Assembly: GCA_016195825.1 (NCBI GenBank)
Contig: JACPYV010000136.1
Coordinates: 1-64,000 of the forward strand
Reading direction: 5' to 3'
Length of the DNA stretch: 64,000 nt
From: Burkholderiales bacterium
GTDB taxonomy: Bacteria; Pseudomonadota; Gammaproteobacteria; Burkholderiales; Burkholderiaceae_C
The stretch's first letter is position 1. Each line of letters begins with the position of its first letter. Shown here piece after piece: positions 21,551 through 30,755 of this stretch. Made by a program: the position numbers and the translations under genes. A model generated the notes under the pieces. That model was not told the origin of the DNA. It ran no database searches and saw nothing but the letters and a program-made list of their open reading frames with translations.

Positions 21551-22465
21551 ATGAACCCGGCCGGCCACCGCAGCATCGACATCCGCCAGCTGCGCTACTT
21601 CCTGGTCGTGGCCGAGGAGCTGAACTTCCGCCGCGCGGCCGAGCGCCTGCACCTGACGCAGCCGCCGCTGTCGCGCCAGATCGCCGCGCTGGAGCAGGCG
21701 CTGGGCGTGGCGCTGCTGGACCGTGCCGGGCCAGGTACGCGGCTGACCGCTGCCGGTGAGCAGGCCTGGCGCGAGTTCGAGCAGGTCGTGCAGGCCTTTG
21801 ACGCGGCACTGGCCCGGGTGGCCACGCTGGCCCCAGCCCCGCGCCACAGCCTGCGCCTGGGCCTGCCCTGGTGGATGGACATGAGCGCCTTTGCCACACT
21901 GGACCGCGACTGGCGCCGCGCCACCGGCCTGGTGCCGCTGGAGCCGCAGCTGGAGATCGGGCCCGAGTTGCTGGCCGGCTTGCAGCGGCATGCGCTGGAC
22001 GCCGCGCTGATCGCGATGCCGCAGGACCTGCAGGGGCTGAGCCACGTCGAGGTGGCGCGGCTGCGCCACGTGGCCGTCGTGCCGGCCGACAGCCCGCTGG
22101 CGCGCCGGCGCGCACTGCGCCTGGCTGATCTGCAGGACGGGCCGGTCTTCCTGCGCTTTGCCCGGCGCGTCAACCCGGCCCTGTGGGCCCACTACCAGCG
22201 CCAGTACGACGTCCTGGGCTTCAAGCCCGCCCGCGAGGCCGAGGCCCCCGGCACCACGGCCACGATCGCGCAGATCGCGGCGGGCCGCGGCTGCACGCTC
22301 CTGCCGACCGCCCTGGCCTGGCAGCGCTACCCTGGCGTGGCCTACCGCCGCCTGCTCGACGAGGTGAGCGTGGACCTGCACCTGGTCTTCAGCGAGACGC
22401 TGGAGCCGGCACTCGTGCAAGCCTTGACCGACCAGCGCGCGTTGTTCCAGGCCGCCATCGGCTGA
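21551..22465 (+). CDS. LysR family transcriptional regulator
   Basis: A 304-residue regulator. The N-terminal winged helix-turn-helix is clear (DIRQLRYFLVVAEELNF, RAAERLHLTQPPLSRQI), and the remainder is the two-lobed effector domain. The subgroup is the one with LNFRRAAERLHLTQPPLSRQIAALE-type helices typical of aromatic or organic acid regulators. It is divergently transcribed from the kelch lipoprotein gene across an 84-bp gap, the usual arrangement for a LysR protein acting on its neighbour. The effector is unknown. Confidence 0.9.
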   Translation: MNPAGHRSIDIRQLRYFLVVAEELNFRRAAERLHLTQPPLSRQIAALEQALGVALLDRAGPGTRLTAAGEQAWREFEQVVQAFDAALARVATLAPAPRHSLRLGLPWWMDMSAFATLDRDWRRATGLVPLEPQLEIGPELLAGLQRHALDAALIAMPQDLQGLSHVEVARLRHVAVVPADSPLARRRALRLADLQDGPVFLRFARRVNPALWAHYQRQYDVLGFKPAREAEAPGTTATIAQIAAGRGCTLLPTALAWQRYPGVAYRRLLDEVSVDLHLVFSETLEPALVQALTDQRALFQAAIG

Positions 22466-22487
22466 CGGGCCGCGCGACAATCCGGCC

Positions 22488-22721
22488 ATGGCCAAGACCG
22501 CACCCCGACTCACCCCCGAAGAAATCAAGCGCGTCATCGCCACCGCCTGGGACGACAAGCCGCCCTACCGGCGCGTGCTGATCGAACACGGCATCGGCCA
22601 CGGCGAACTCGTGGCGCTGCTCAAGCGCGAGCTGACGCCGCCTGCCTACAAGTTGTGGGCCGCGCGCAGCAAGACGGCCAAGGGGCCGGCCACCAAGGCC
22701 ACCTGGCCGCACGGCCGCTGA
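22488..22721 (+). CDS. TIGR03643/DUF2805 family small protein
   Basis: A 77-residue basic cytoplasmic protein. It begins MAKTAPRLTPEEIKRVIATAWDD and contains ERDRP-like and LKRELTPPAYKLWAARS segments typical of the TIGR03643 (DUF2805) family. The conserved helix-turn-helix-like core suggests nucleic-acid binding, but the function is unknown. It follows the LysR gene by 22 bp in the same direction and may be co-transcribed. It faces the sterol-desaturase gene on the opposite strand with a 3-bp gap. Confidence 0.82.
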   Translation: MAKTAPRLTPEEIKRVIATAWDDKPPYRRVLIEHGIGHGELVALLKRELTPPAYKLWAARSKTAKGPATKATWPHGR

Positions 22722-22724
22722 AGC

Positions 22725-23540
22725 TCAGGCGCGCCGGTCCAGCAGCTCCATGAAGGGCGCCATCAGCTGGTCCAGCCAGGCACGGCGGGGCGGCTCGCTG
22801 GTGCCGTAGCGCGCCGGCCAGCCTTCGCGCGGCAGGCGCAGTGTGCCGAAGAGAGCGTCCAGCCCCGGCAGCAGCGCCGCGTAGTTGCCGTGGGCGTGGC
22901 CGCCATCACCCAGCTGCTCGTGATGCCAGTGGTGAAAGCGCGGCGTGGCGATGAGCCATTCCAGCAGGCCGAAACGCCAGCGCAGGTTGGCGTGGATCAG
23001 GTAGCCCCACACGTTGGCCGCCAGTGCCACGCCCAGCGGCAACCCGTCGATCTGCTGGCCCCCGCTGCGCGCGAAGCCCAGCAGGTACAGCGGCGCCAGC
23101 CCGCACAGCCGCACGAACGCCACGTCGACCGGGTGCGCGCGCGTGTTGACCAGCCAGTCCAGTCGTTCGGCGCCGTGGTGCAGCGCATGGAAGCGCCACA
23201 GCACGGGCGAGGCATGCAGCGCGCGGTGGCCCCAGTAGAAGCCCAGCTCGGCCACCAGCAAGGCCAGCGGCAGGCGCTGCCACAGCGGCAGCTCGCCAAG
23301 CCGCGGCCACAGCCCCTGCCAGCCGGGCAGCGCCAGCAGCGCCAGCGCGATGGCCAGCGCCACGAGGCGGTTGGGCAGCAGGCTGGTGACGAAGTACCAG
23401 GCCACGTCCGGCGCCCAGGGCTCCGGACGCGGGCCTCGCCTCAGCGCGAACAGCCGCTCCAGCGGCAGGAACACGACGAGCAGCAGCAGCAGGCCGTTGG
23501 CGAGCCGCCAGCCCTCGAACAGCCAGGCTGGCAGCGTCAA
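22725..23540 (-). CDS. Sterol desaturase/fatty acid hydroxylase family protein
   Basis: A 271-residue membrane di-iron enzyme. The histidine motifs are all visible: HRALH (about 105-109), HALHH (about 118-122), and HHWHH plus the following HGNY in the C-terminal part (about 203-225). Four hydrophobic segments surround them. Family members hydroxylate or desaturate lipid or sterol substrates using O2. The start is TTG at 23540, whose bases overlap the stop of the upstream PEP-CTERM gene (TTGA), so translation is probably coupled. The substrate is not predictable from sequence. Confidence 0.88.
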   Translation of the reverse strand: MTLPAWLFEGWRLANGLLLLLVVFLPLERLFALRRGPRPEPWAPDVAWYFVTSLLPNRLVALAIALALLALPGWQGLWPRLGELPLWQRLPLALLVAELGFYWGHRALHASPVLWRFHALHHGAERLDWLVNTRAHPVDVAFVRLCGLAPLYLLGFARSGGQQIDGLPLGVALAANVWGYLIHANLRWRFGLLEWLIATPRFHHWHHEQLGDGGHAHGNYAALLPGLDALFGTLRLPREGWPARYGTSEPPRRAWLDQLMAPFMELLDRRA

Positions 23541-24268
23541 GCGGCGTCGGCCTGCCAGCGACGGCGCCGGTAGACGGCGCCACCGGCCAGGAAGGCCGCC
23601 AGCGTGAGGCCCAGCGTGGCGGGCTCGGGCAGTGCGGCCACGTCAACGCCATCCAGCAGCACCAGCGGCGGGTCGCCCGTGCCGAAGGCCAGAAAGCTCA
23701 GCACTTCGGTCGAGCTGTTGGCTTGCAGCACGAGGTTTTCCTGCTGCCAGTTGGTGAACGTCAGCGTTGCGCCGTTGCCGGTCATGAAGGCGCCGCTGGT
23801 CGTGTTGCTGCCCAGCGAAACCTGCCAGTAGCCCGTCACGGGGCCGGGGATGGTGACGTTGGCCTCGGTGTCCTGGATCAGGCCTTCCCAGAAGCTGATC
23901 TTGTAGAACGCGCCGGGCGTCAGGCCGGTCAGCGTCTGCGTGATGGCGGAGTTGAAATAGTCGCCGTCGGAGAACACCCAGTTGCCGCCGTCGGGGCTGT
24001 ACTGCGGCAGCGCGCCGGCCACGCCGACGCCGGGGTACAGACCCAACGTGTACCAGCTGGGCAGCACGATGCTGTCGCCGATGGCACTGGGGCCGCCGTT
24101 GCTCCAGTTGGCGACCTGGTTGTAGAACTGGGTGGTGATCGTCGCCGTCGTGTTCTCGAACGAGCCGTTCTGCACGAGGTTGGCCTGCGCCATGGACACG
24201 ACGGCCAGGCTGGTCAGGGCCAGCGTGGCTTGCAGGCCGCGCCGGGCCTGTCGAAAGAACGGGGCCAT
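23537..24268 (-). CDS. PEP-CTERM sorting domain protein
   Basis: A 243-residue exported protein. The signal peptide ends near SMAQA (about residue 29), followed at once by NLVQNGSFENTT, a typical start for the carbohydrate-binding-like (DUF642/PEP-CTERM) beta-sandwich fold. The C-terminus has LPEPATLGLTLAAFLAGG, a hydrophobic helix and a YRRRR tail, the exosortase sorting signal. ATG 24268 is preceded by GGAGACG and gives a clean signal peptide. It is coupled to the downstream sterol-desaturase-like gene. Second PEP-CTERM protein of the window; no exosortase is present here. Confidence 0.85.
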   Translation of the reverse strand: MAPFFRQARRGLQATLALTSLAVVSMAQANLVQNGSFENTTATITTQFYNQVANWSNGGPSAIGDSIVLPSWYTLGLYPGVGVAGALPQYSPDGGNWVFSDGDYFNSAITQTLTGLTPGAFYKISFWEGLIQDTEANVTIPGPVTGYWQVSLGSNTTSGAFMTGNGATLTFTNWQQENLVLQANSSTEVLSFLAFGTGDPPLVLLDGVDVAALPEPATLGLTLAAFLAGGAVYRRRRWQADAA

Positions 24269-24905
24269 GGGCGTCTCCTGTGGTGTTGGAGCATCGAGGA
24301 TAGAGAGGCCCGGGCGCGCGGCAACCCCCCGAGTCGGGCATGCCGGAGCGGCGCGATCACGCCATCCCGCGCGCCGGCCCGGGCGCCGCCGCCATGAATC
24401 CACCGCCCCAGCCGTGGCAAAGGGCGACATACCCGCCCACGAGGGTGCAAATAAATGTCGAGCCCCGCATGCCAGATACCCAAAACGCTTCGGCACGTGA
24501 ATATGAAAGCGCCTCGACGAGATACGGCGCCGGCAGCGAGCGCAAGCCGTAGAAACTGAAACCCTCCCCCATTTTGGGCCCCCGGCCTGCATGCGCAAGC
24601 CCGGCGGCTGGTCGGGTTTAGGGGCGGACGGGGACACGGCCCCGGCGAGCATGGATGCAGGCCTTTGAAGAGGCTTTTGGCGGATGCGGCCGGCCGCTTG
24701 TTGGGCCGTTAGGGCGCGGGCGCCAGCACAGGGGATACCCGCAGTGACGATGCGAAAAGCGGCATCGAGAAGTCCAAAAATGTGATTAGTCGCGGATCAG
24801 TCGGCCCCTTAGCATGAAGTTAGACCCCAGCCACACAGGCCCGCCATAGAGGCCCTGAACGGTTGCAGAGGTTGGCCGTTCCTCCCATAACGATCCGGAG
24901 ACAAG
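24269..24905. other. 637-bp intergenic region upstream of the TonB receptor
   Basis: There is no convincing gene here; short open frames lack ribosome sites and protein-like composition. It must hold the promoter of the leftward PEP-CTERM gene and, near 24786-24815, that of the rightward TonB receptor. The stretch 24430-24570 is less G+C-rich. A long untranslated leader of roughly 85 bp for the receptor is implied. Confidence 0.6.
24786..24815 (+). promoter_or_regulatory. Putative promoter of the TonB receptor gene
   Basis: TTAGTC (24786-24791), an 18-bp spacer, and TAGCAT (24810-24815). The element TCGGCCCC directly before TAGCAT recurs upstream of the arabinonate dehydratase gene, and TAGCAT again with the same 18-bp spacing before the furanose-importer gene. 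The -10 fits TATAAT at four of six positions. Transcription start not verified. Confidence 0.5.
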
Positions 24906-27797
24906 ATGAAAAAACCAGCCCTGGTGCCGCTGCGCGCGGCCGCCTATTCCGCCCAGTCCCCTGCACGCTTCGCCCTGAGCCTGACGGCCGCCGCCGCGCT
25001 CGCCGCCCTGTCCACCACCGCCGTGGGTCAAGAAGCCGCCAAGGCCGAACAGCAGTTGGAAACGGTGACCATCTCCGGCGTCAGGGCATCGCTGACCAAG
25101 AGCCTGTCGATCAAGCGCACCAGCGACCAGGTCGTGGAATCGGTCGTTGCCGAAGACATCGGCAAGCTGCCCGACAACAATGTCGTCGAAGCGCTGCAGC
25201 GCGTGACGGGTATCCAGGTCACCAACCGCGCCGGCGGCGAAGTCGGCACCTTGTCCATCCGCGGTCTGCCCGACGTGGCCACCACCTGGAACGGCCGCAA
25301 TATCTTTACCGCGTCCGGCACGCAGGTGGCGCTTCAGGACATTCCGTCGACCCTGGTTCGCCAGATCGACGTCTACAAGACGCGTGACGCCAGCCAGTTG
25401 GAAAACGGTATTGCCGGCCAGATCGACGTCAAATCTTTGCGCCCGTTCGATTTCAAGGGCTCGAAGTTGTCGCTGTTGGCGCGTGAAACCTATCTCGACC
25501 CTGCGAAGAAGTCGAATCCGCAGCTGAGCGCGATGGCCAGCAACCGCTGGAAAACCGACGCCGGTGAAATCGGTGCGCTGGTCAATCTGTCGATGGTCAA
25601 GACGGACTATCGCAACGAAAGCGTGACGCCGGGGGCCATGGTGCCCTTTGTCAGCCCGAATGCCGCTGAAGTTCCGGCGGGCTATACCCCGTTGCAGCGT
25701 ATCTTCGACAACAACATCTGGACGCCTGGAACCTATACCGGCCTGCCACAGAAGGCGGGTTCAACGCTGAATTTCAACGGGGTTGCTCGCCCCTATTACC
25801 TGGCGCGAGACGCCGTTTTCCAGAGCGACGTCGAAGGCCAGCGCGAGCGCCCGGCCGCCAACGTCGCGCTGCAATGGCAGCCGAACGCAGATTCCGTCTA
25901 CACGTTTGAGGCGATGTACAACGGTTACCGCGACAAGGTTTTCAACAAGCTGCTGTTCAGCTTTGTCGACTGGTGGGGCAGTCTCGGCAGCAACCCGGCC
26001 AGCACGATCACCACATTCCCGGGAACGAACGTCATCAAGACGCGGACCGTGAATGACGTCTACGGTTTCAACAGCGGCGACTACACCACGTCGGCCACCG
26101 ATTCCTATGTCTATGCCCTGAATGGCAAGTGGAATCTCGGTGACCGGCTGAGGCTGGAGGGCGATGTGTCGTACCAGACCAGTGCCTTCCATTCGGAATT
26201 CACCGCCACCCGCATTGACCGTGTTGCGCCGTCGATCACCGTCGATTTCAATTCGGGCGGCGGCAATATGGCCTTCGGTTTCAACAACAACGCCGACCTG
26301 GCGAACCCCGCCAAGTGGAACGTGGCGCAGTTCTACGACAACGCCAACCGCAACGAGGGCAACGCGGCAACCGCCAACCTGTCGGGCGCCTACGATGCCG
26401 ACTGGGGTCCGTTGAAGACGCTGCATTTCGGCGTGCGCTTTGACAGCCGCAAGGCGTCGGAAGCCAACCGGACGCAATCGGGTTTCCTGGGCCGCAACCT
26501 GGCCGATGCCACGCTGGGTTCGAACTATTACCACGTCAATTCGAATTTCGGCACGGACATCTCAGACGTTCCGCGCTCCTGGATCGAGCCGAATGCTTAC
26601 TACATTCGCGACAATATCGATGCGTGGCGCAAGCTGTATAACTCGGTCGATAAGAATTTCCTGACGACCGACAAGCTGAGTCTGCAGAAAACCTTCGAGG
26701 TCAAGGAAGACACCACCAATCTGTTCCTGATGGCAGATTCCGAGCACGAGTTGTTCGGTCGCCCGCTGCGCGCTAATTTCGGCGTGCGCTACGTGCAGGT
26801 CAATACCAGCATGACCGCCTACAGCGTCAATGCCACCTCCAAGGTGGTGACGCCCACGAACGGCGAGAAGACGGCCCGGAAGTTCCTGCCCAGCCTGACG
26901 CTGCGTTACGAGCCAGTCAAGGACGTCCTGGTGCGCTTCAACTACGGTGAAACGCTGCGCCGGCCGGGCTTCGGCGACCTCAACCCGGTTCTGCAACTCG
27001 GGGATGACGTCTCGAAGGTGGGTTACGGCGGCGGCAGCGGCGGCAACCCGGGCCTGGAACCGACGCGCTCCAAGAACCTCGACCTGACCGGCGAGTGGTA
27101 TTTCCAGAAGGACAGCGCGCTTTACGGCACCCTGTTCCAACGCAAGATCGAGGGCCTGGTCGTGCCGCTGCGTCGCCGCGTTCACGTCGACCCGGCCAAC
27201 GACCCGTTCCGCAACTCGACCTCCGGCGGCGACCACACGAACGGCTATGACTACGTCATCAGTTCGCCGGTCAATGCGTCCAACGGCAAGATCAGCGGCC
27301 TCGAACTCGGCGCGATCTACTTCCCGAAGGGGTTGCCTTGGTATCTGGACGGCCTGGGTTTCCAGGGCAGCGTCACGCGCCTGAGTTCGTCGCAGAACGT
27401 GCCGACCGCCAACAACGCCGGCGAGATCGTCTCCCAGCTTGAGGCGCCGTTCTTCGGCGTGTCCAAGCTGTCGTGGAATGCCACCTTGGCCTACGACAAG
27501 GGCCCGATTGGCGCGCGGCTGTCCTATGTCCGTCGCTCCAGCTTCCTGGCCGGCAACGAAGCGGCCCTGTTTGCCAACCCGATTGGCATCTGGCGCCGTC
27601 CGGAAAAGAGCGTGGATCTGCAGCTCACCTACAACATCAACGACCGCATGTCGCTCGATTTCAGCGGTGTCAACCTGACCAACGAAATGCAGCAGCAGTA
27701 CTACCACTTCGGCGACGCGGGCAGCCCCGAGTTGACCAGCTTCGGTACGGTCCAGATCGGACGCGCGTTCTCGGCCGGTTTCCGCTGGAAGATTTGA
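24906..27797 (+). CDS. TonB-dependent receptor, Caulobacter type (TIGR01782-like)
   Basis: A 963-residue outer-membrane receptor. There is a long N-terminal signal region (to about 42), then VTISGVRASL and the plug: SDQVVESVVAEDIGKLPDNNVVEALQRVTG, shown here as ESVVAEDIGKLPDNN and EALQRVTGIQV, followed by TLSIRGLPDV. A ~800-residue beta-barrel ends in FSAGFRWKI with terminal aromatic pattern. The AEDIGKLPD signature is typical of carbohydrate-uptake receptors of proteobacteria. As first gene of the arabinan locus it probably imports arabino-oligosaccharides with TonB energy. A good ribosome site (GGAGACA) precedes the start. Confidence 0.93.
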   Translation: MKKPALVPLRAAAYSAQSPARFALSLTAAAALAALSTTAVGQEAAKAEQQLETVTISGVRASLTKSLSIKRTSDQVVESVVAEDIGKLPDNNVVEALQRVTGIQVTNRAGGEVGTLSIRGLPDVATTWNGRNIFTASGTQVALQDIPSTLVRQIDVYKTRDASQLENGIAGQIDVKSLRPFDFKGSKLSLLARETYLDPAKKSNPQLSAMASNRWKTDAGEIGALVNLSMVKTDYRNESVTPGAMVPFVSPNAAEVPAGYTPLQRIFDNNIWTPGTYTGLPQKAGSTLNFNGVARPYYLARDAVFQSDVEGQRERPAANVALQWQPNADSVYTFEAMYNGYRDKVFNKLLFSFVDWWGSLGSNPASTITTFPGTNVIKTRTVNDVYGFNSGDYTTSATDSYVYALNGKWNLGDRLRLEGDVSYQTSAFHSEFTATRIDRVAPSITVDFNSGGGNMAFGFNNNADLANPAKWNVAQFYDNANRNEGNAATANLSGAYDADWGPLKTLHFGVRFDSRKASEANRTQSGFLGRNLADATLGSNYYHVNSNFGTDISDVPRSWIEPNAYYIRDNIDAWRKLYNSVDKNFLTTDKLSLQKTFEVKEDTTNLFLMADSEHELFGRPLRANFGVRYVQVNTSMTAYSVNATSKVVTPTNGEKTARKFLPSLTLRYEPVKDVLVRFNYGETLRRPGFGDLNPVLQLGDDVSKVGYGGGSGGNPGLEPTRSKNLDLTGEWYFQKDSALYGTLFQRKIEGLVVPLRRRVHVDPANDPFRNSTSGGDHTNGYDYVISSPVNASNGKISGLELGAIYFPKGLPWYLDGLGFQGSVTRLSSSQNVPTANNAGEIVSQLEAPFFGVSKLSWNATLAYDKGPIGARLSYVRRSSFLAGNEAALFANPIGIWRRPEKSVDLQLTYNINDRMSLDFSGVNLTNEMQQQYYHFGDAGSPELTSFGTVQIGRAFSAGFRWKI

Positions 27798-27826
27798 ACC
27801 GACGGGGCTGAACTCACCCCCTGTAC

Positions 27827-27868
27827 GGGCGTTGCGCGGGCCTCCCGGGCAACGCCCTTTTTCTTTTT
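27827..27868 (+). terminator. Terminator after the TonB receptor gene
   Basis: GGGCGTTGC (27827-27835) pairs with GCAACGCCC (27849-27857) and is followed by TTTTTCTTTTT. It ends about 10 bp before the next gene, so it may act as an attenuator that lowers downstream expression relative to the receptor. Confidence 0.85.
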
Positions 27869-27878
27869 CGCAGTCCCC

Positions 27879-28832
27879 ATGTCCGACCTGATCCAGCCGC
27901 TGATCCGCCAGCGCGCCGACCCCCACATCACGGCCCAGGCCGACGGCTATTACTACTTCACCGCGTCGGTGCCGCAGTACGACCGCATCGAGGTGCGGCG
28001 TGCGCTGACCATCGAAGGCCTGGCCGACGCGCCGGTCTACGACGTCTGGCACAAGCCCGACACCGGCCCGTACTCGGAGCTGATCTGGGCGCCCGAGCTG
28101 CATTTCAACGACGGCGCCTGGTACGTCTACTTCGCGGCTGCGCACACCCGCGCGTTGGACGGCCTGGGCATGTTCCAGCACCGGATGTACGCGATCCGCA
28201 ACACGGCGAAAGACCCGCTGGGCGGCCCCTGGGAATTCCTGGGCCAGATCGATTCCGGCATCGACAGCTTCTGCCTGGACGCCACCACCTTCACCCACCG
28301 CGGCCAGCTCTACTACCTGTGGGCGCAGAAGGACTCAGGCGTGGCCGGCAACTCCAACCTCTACATCGCGCCCATGAAGACGCCCTGGCAGCTGGGCGGC
28401 GCGCCGGTACTGCTCAGCAAGCCCGAGTTCGATTGGGAGTGCCGCGGCTTCCTCGTCAACGAGGGGCCGTCGGTGCTGCAGCGCCATGGCCGTGTCTTTA
28501 TCAGTTACTCGGCCAGCGCGACGGACGAGAACTACGCGATGGGCCTGCTGTGGGCCCACGAGGGCGCCGACCTGCTGGATCCGGCGAGCTGGCACAAGTC
28601 CGCCCAGCCCGTGATGCGCAGCGCCGCCGAGGACAGCGTCTTCGGCCCGGGCCACAACAGCTTCACGCAGGGATCGACGCCCGACGAGGTGCTGCTGGTC
28701 TATCACGCCCGCACCTATACCGAGATCGAAGGCGACCCGCTGTGGAACCCCGACCGGCACACCTTCGTGAAGCCGCTGCGCTGGAGCGCCGACGGCATGC
28801 CGCTGTTCGGCAAGCCTTCCCGCCGCGACTGA
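27879..28832 (+). CDS. GH43 arabinofuranosidase, cytoplasmic
   Basis: A 317-residue glycoside hydrolase family 43 five-bladed propeller. Catalytic residues can be placed as D14 (base, in RADPHI), D134 (modulator, in LDATTF) and E195 (acid, in VNEGPS). There is no signal peptide, so it works in the cytoplasm, probably as an exo-acting alpha-L-arabinofuranosidase trimming imported arabino-oligosaccharides. A paralogue with the same build lies at 54462-55400 in the other arm of the locus. No clear ribosome site is seen: a terminator T-tract lies immediately upstream, which is odd and may keep expression low. Confidence 0.88.
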   Translation: MSDLIQPLIRQRADPHITAQADGYYYFTASVPQYDRIEVRRALTIEGLADAPVYDVWHKPDTGPYSELIWAPELHFNDGAWYVYFAAAHTRALDGLGMFQHRMYAIRNTAKDPLGGPWEFLGQIDSGIDSFCLDATTFTHRGQLYYLWAQKDSGVAGNSNLYIAPMKTPWQLGGAPVLLSKPEFDWECRGFLVNEGPSVLQRHGRVFISYSASATDENYAMGLLWAHEGADLLDPASWHKSAQPVMRSAAEDSVFGPGHNSFTQGSTPDEVLLVYHARTYTEIEGDPLWNPDRHTFVKPLRWSADGMPLFGKPSRRD

Positions 28833-28867
28833 TATCAAAAACAACATCGTTACACCGAGGAAATTGA

Positions 28868-28897
28868 TTGGATTGCAATTCCTTCGGCCCCTAGCAT
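28868..28897 (+). promoter_or_regulatory. Putative promoter of the arabinonate dehydratase operon
   Basis: TTGGAT (28868-28873), an 18-bp spacer and TAGCAT (28892-28897). TTCGGCCCC directly before the -10 matches the TonB receptor promoter. An inverted repeat GGAAATTG (28859-28866)/CAATTCC (28876-28882) overlaps the -35. TCGTTACACCG just upstream fits the FadR-type half-pattern N-GT-N3-AC. Confidence 0.5.
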
Positions 28898-28986
28898 CGT
28901 TTTGAAGGGCTGACGCGCGCGAATCGCCCGATCAGCCCAACCCAGCGGCACCCCCTGCACGCCGCAAGAACGACACGAGACAAGAC

Positions 28987-30741
28987 ATGACGACTGAGGA
29001 CAAGAAGAGCAAGGTCAAGCTGCGCTCGGCCGAATGGTTTGGCACCCAGGACAAGAACGGTTTCATGTACCGCTCCTGGATGAAGAACCAGGGCATCCCG
29101 GACCATGAGTTCAACGGCAAGCCCATCATCGGCATCTGCAACACCTGGAGCGAGCTGACGCCCTGCAACGCCCACTTCCGCAAGCTGGCCGAGCACGTCA
29201 AGCGCGGCATCATCGAAGCGGGCGGCTGGCCGGTCGAGTTCCCGGTGTTCTCCAGCGGCGAGTCCAACCTGCGCCCCACGGCCATGCTGACGCGCAACCT
29301 GGCGAGCATGGACGTCGAGGAGAGCATCCGCGGTAACCCGATGGACGCCGTCGTGCTGCTGGTGGGCTGCGACAAGACCACGCCTGCGCTGCTGATGGGC
29401 GCGGCCAGCGTCGACGTGCCGGCCATCGTCGTCACCGGCGGGCCGATGCTGAACGGCAAGCTCAATGGCAAGAACATCGGCTCCGGCACGGCCGTGTGGC
29501 AGCTGCACGAGCAGGTCAAGGCCGGCGAGATCAGCATGCACGACTTCATGGCCGCCGAGGCCGGCCACTCGCGCTCGGCCGGCACCTGCAACACCATGGG
29601 CACCGCGTCCACGATGGCCTGCATGGCCGAGGCGCTGGGCACCTCGCTGCCGCACAACGCCGCGATTCCCGCCGTGGACGCGCGCCGTTATGTGCTGGCC
29701 CATCTGTCCGGCATGCGCATCGTCGACATGGTCTGGGAGCAGCTCACGCTGTCCAAGGTGCTGACGAAAGAGGCGTTCGAGAACGCCATCCGCGTCAACG
29801 CGGCCATCGGCGGCTCCACCAACGCCGTCATCCACCTGAAGGCCATCGCCGGCCGCATCGGCGTGGACCTGGAGCTGGAAGACTGGACCCGCATCGGCCG
29901 CGGCACGCCGACCGTTGTGGACCTGCTGCCCTCGGGCCGCTTCCTGATGGAAGAGTTCTATTACGCCGGCGGCCTGCCCGCCGTGCTGCGTCGCCTGGGC
30001 GAGGCCGACCTGCTGCCGCACAAGGACGCGCTGACCGTCAACGGCAAGACCCTGTGGGCCAACGTCGTCGACGCGCCCATCTACGACGACGAAGTCATCC
30101 GCAAGATCGACAACCCGCTGATCGCCGATGGCGGCATCTGCATCCTGCGCGGCAACCTGGCGCCGCGCGGTGCCGTGCTCAAGCCCTCCGCCGCCACGCC
30201 CGAGCTGATGAAGCACCGCGGCCGCGCCGTCGTGTTCGAGCACTTCGAGGACTACAAGGCCCGCATCGTCGACCCCGACCTGGTGGTGGACGCGACCTCC
30301 ATCCTGGTCATGAAGAACTGCGGCCCCAAGGGCTACCCCGGCATGGCCGAGGTCGGCAACATGGGCCTGCCGCCCAAGCTGCTCGCGGCCGGCGTGAAGG
30401 ACATGGTGCGCATCTCCGACGCGCGCATGAGCGGCACCGCATACGGCACTGTCGTGCTGCACGTGGCGCCCGAGGCGCGCGCCGGCGGGCCGCTGGCGGT
30501 GGTCAAGGAAGGCGACTGGATCGAGCTGGACTGTGCTGCCGGCCGCCTGCACCTGGACGTGCCTGAGGCCGAGCTGGCGCAGCGCCTGGCCGACTGGGCC
30601 GCCGCCCAGACCGTGGACCCGCAGGACGCCAGCGGCTACCGCCAGCTCTACGTGAACCACGTGCTGCAGGCCGACGAAGGCTGCGACTTCGACTTCCTGC
30701 GCGGCAAGCGCGGCTCGGCCGTGCCGCGCCACTCCCACTGA
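28987..30741 (+). CDS. L-arabinonate dehydratase (IlvD/Edd family)
   Basis: A 584-residue iron-sulfur dehydratase. The three [2Fe-2S] cysteines of the arabinonate-dehydratase branch are visible as C60 (LTPCNAHF), C128 (VGCDKTT) and C201 (AGTCNTMGT). The start WFGTQDKNGFMYRSWMKNQG, given here as WFGTQDKNGF and YRSWMKNQG, is distinctive for sugar-acid dehydratases rather than IlvD. It converts L-arabinonate to L-2-keto-3-deoxyarabonate; D-fuconate or D-galactonate might also be accepted. Followed 15 bp later by the semialdehyde dehydrogenase, it forms the core of the Weimberg-type L-arabinose route, with the next dehydratase at 62004-62942. Confidence 0.9.
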   Translation: MTTEDKKSKVKLRSAEWFGTQDKNGFMYRSWMKNQGIPDHEFNGKPIIGICNTWSELTPCNAHFRKLAEHVKRGIIEAGGWPVEFPVFSSGESNLRPTAMLTRNLASMDVEESIRGNPMDAVVLLVGCDKTTPALLMGAASVDVPAIVVTGGPMLNGKLNGKNIGSGTAVWQLHEQVKAGEISMHDFMAAEAGHSRSAGTCNTMGTASTMACMAEALGTSLPHNAAIPAVDARRYVLAHLSGMRIVDMVWEQLTLSKVLTKEAFENAIRVNAAIGGSTNAVIHLKAIAGRIGVDLELEDWTRIGRGTPTVVDLLPSGRFLMEEFYYAGGLPAVLRRLGEADLLPHKDALTVNGKTLWANVVDAPIYDDEVIRKIDNPLIADGGICILRGNLAPRGAVLKPSAATPELMKHRGRAVVFEHFEDYKARIVDPDLVVDATSILVMKNCGPKGYPGMAEVGNMGLPPKLLAAGVKDMVRISDARMSGTAYGTVVLHVAPEARAGGPLAVVKEGDWIELDCAAGRLHLDVPEAELAQRLADWAAAQTVDPQDASGYRQLYVNHVLQADEGCDFDFLRGKRGSAVPRHSH

Positions 30742-30755
30742 TTTCAAGGTTCTCC

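Noticed and set aside
24357-24572. 71-codon leftward open frame in the receptor upstream region
   Set aside because: No ribosome site or recognisable fold; overlaps the likely regulatory region.
25761-26534. 257-codon open frame opposite the TonB receptor
   Set aside because: No ribosome site; receptor reading is certain.
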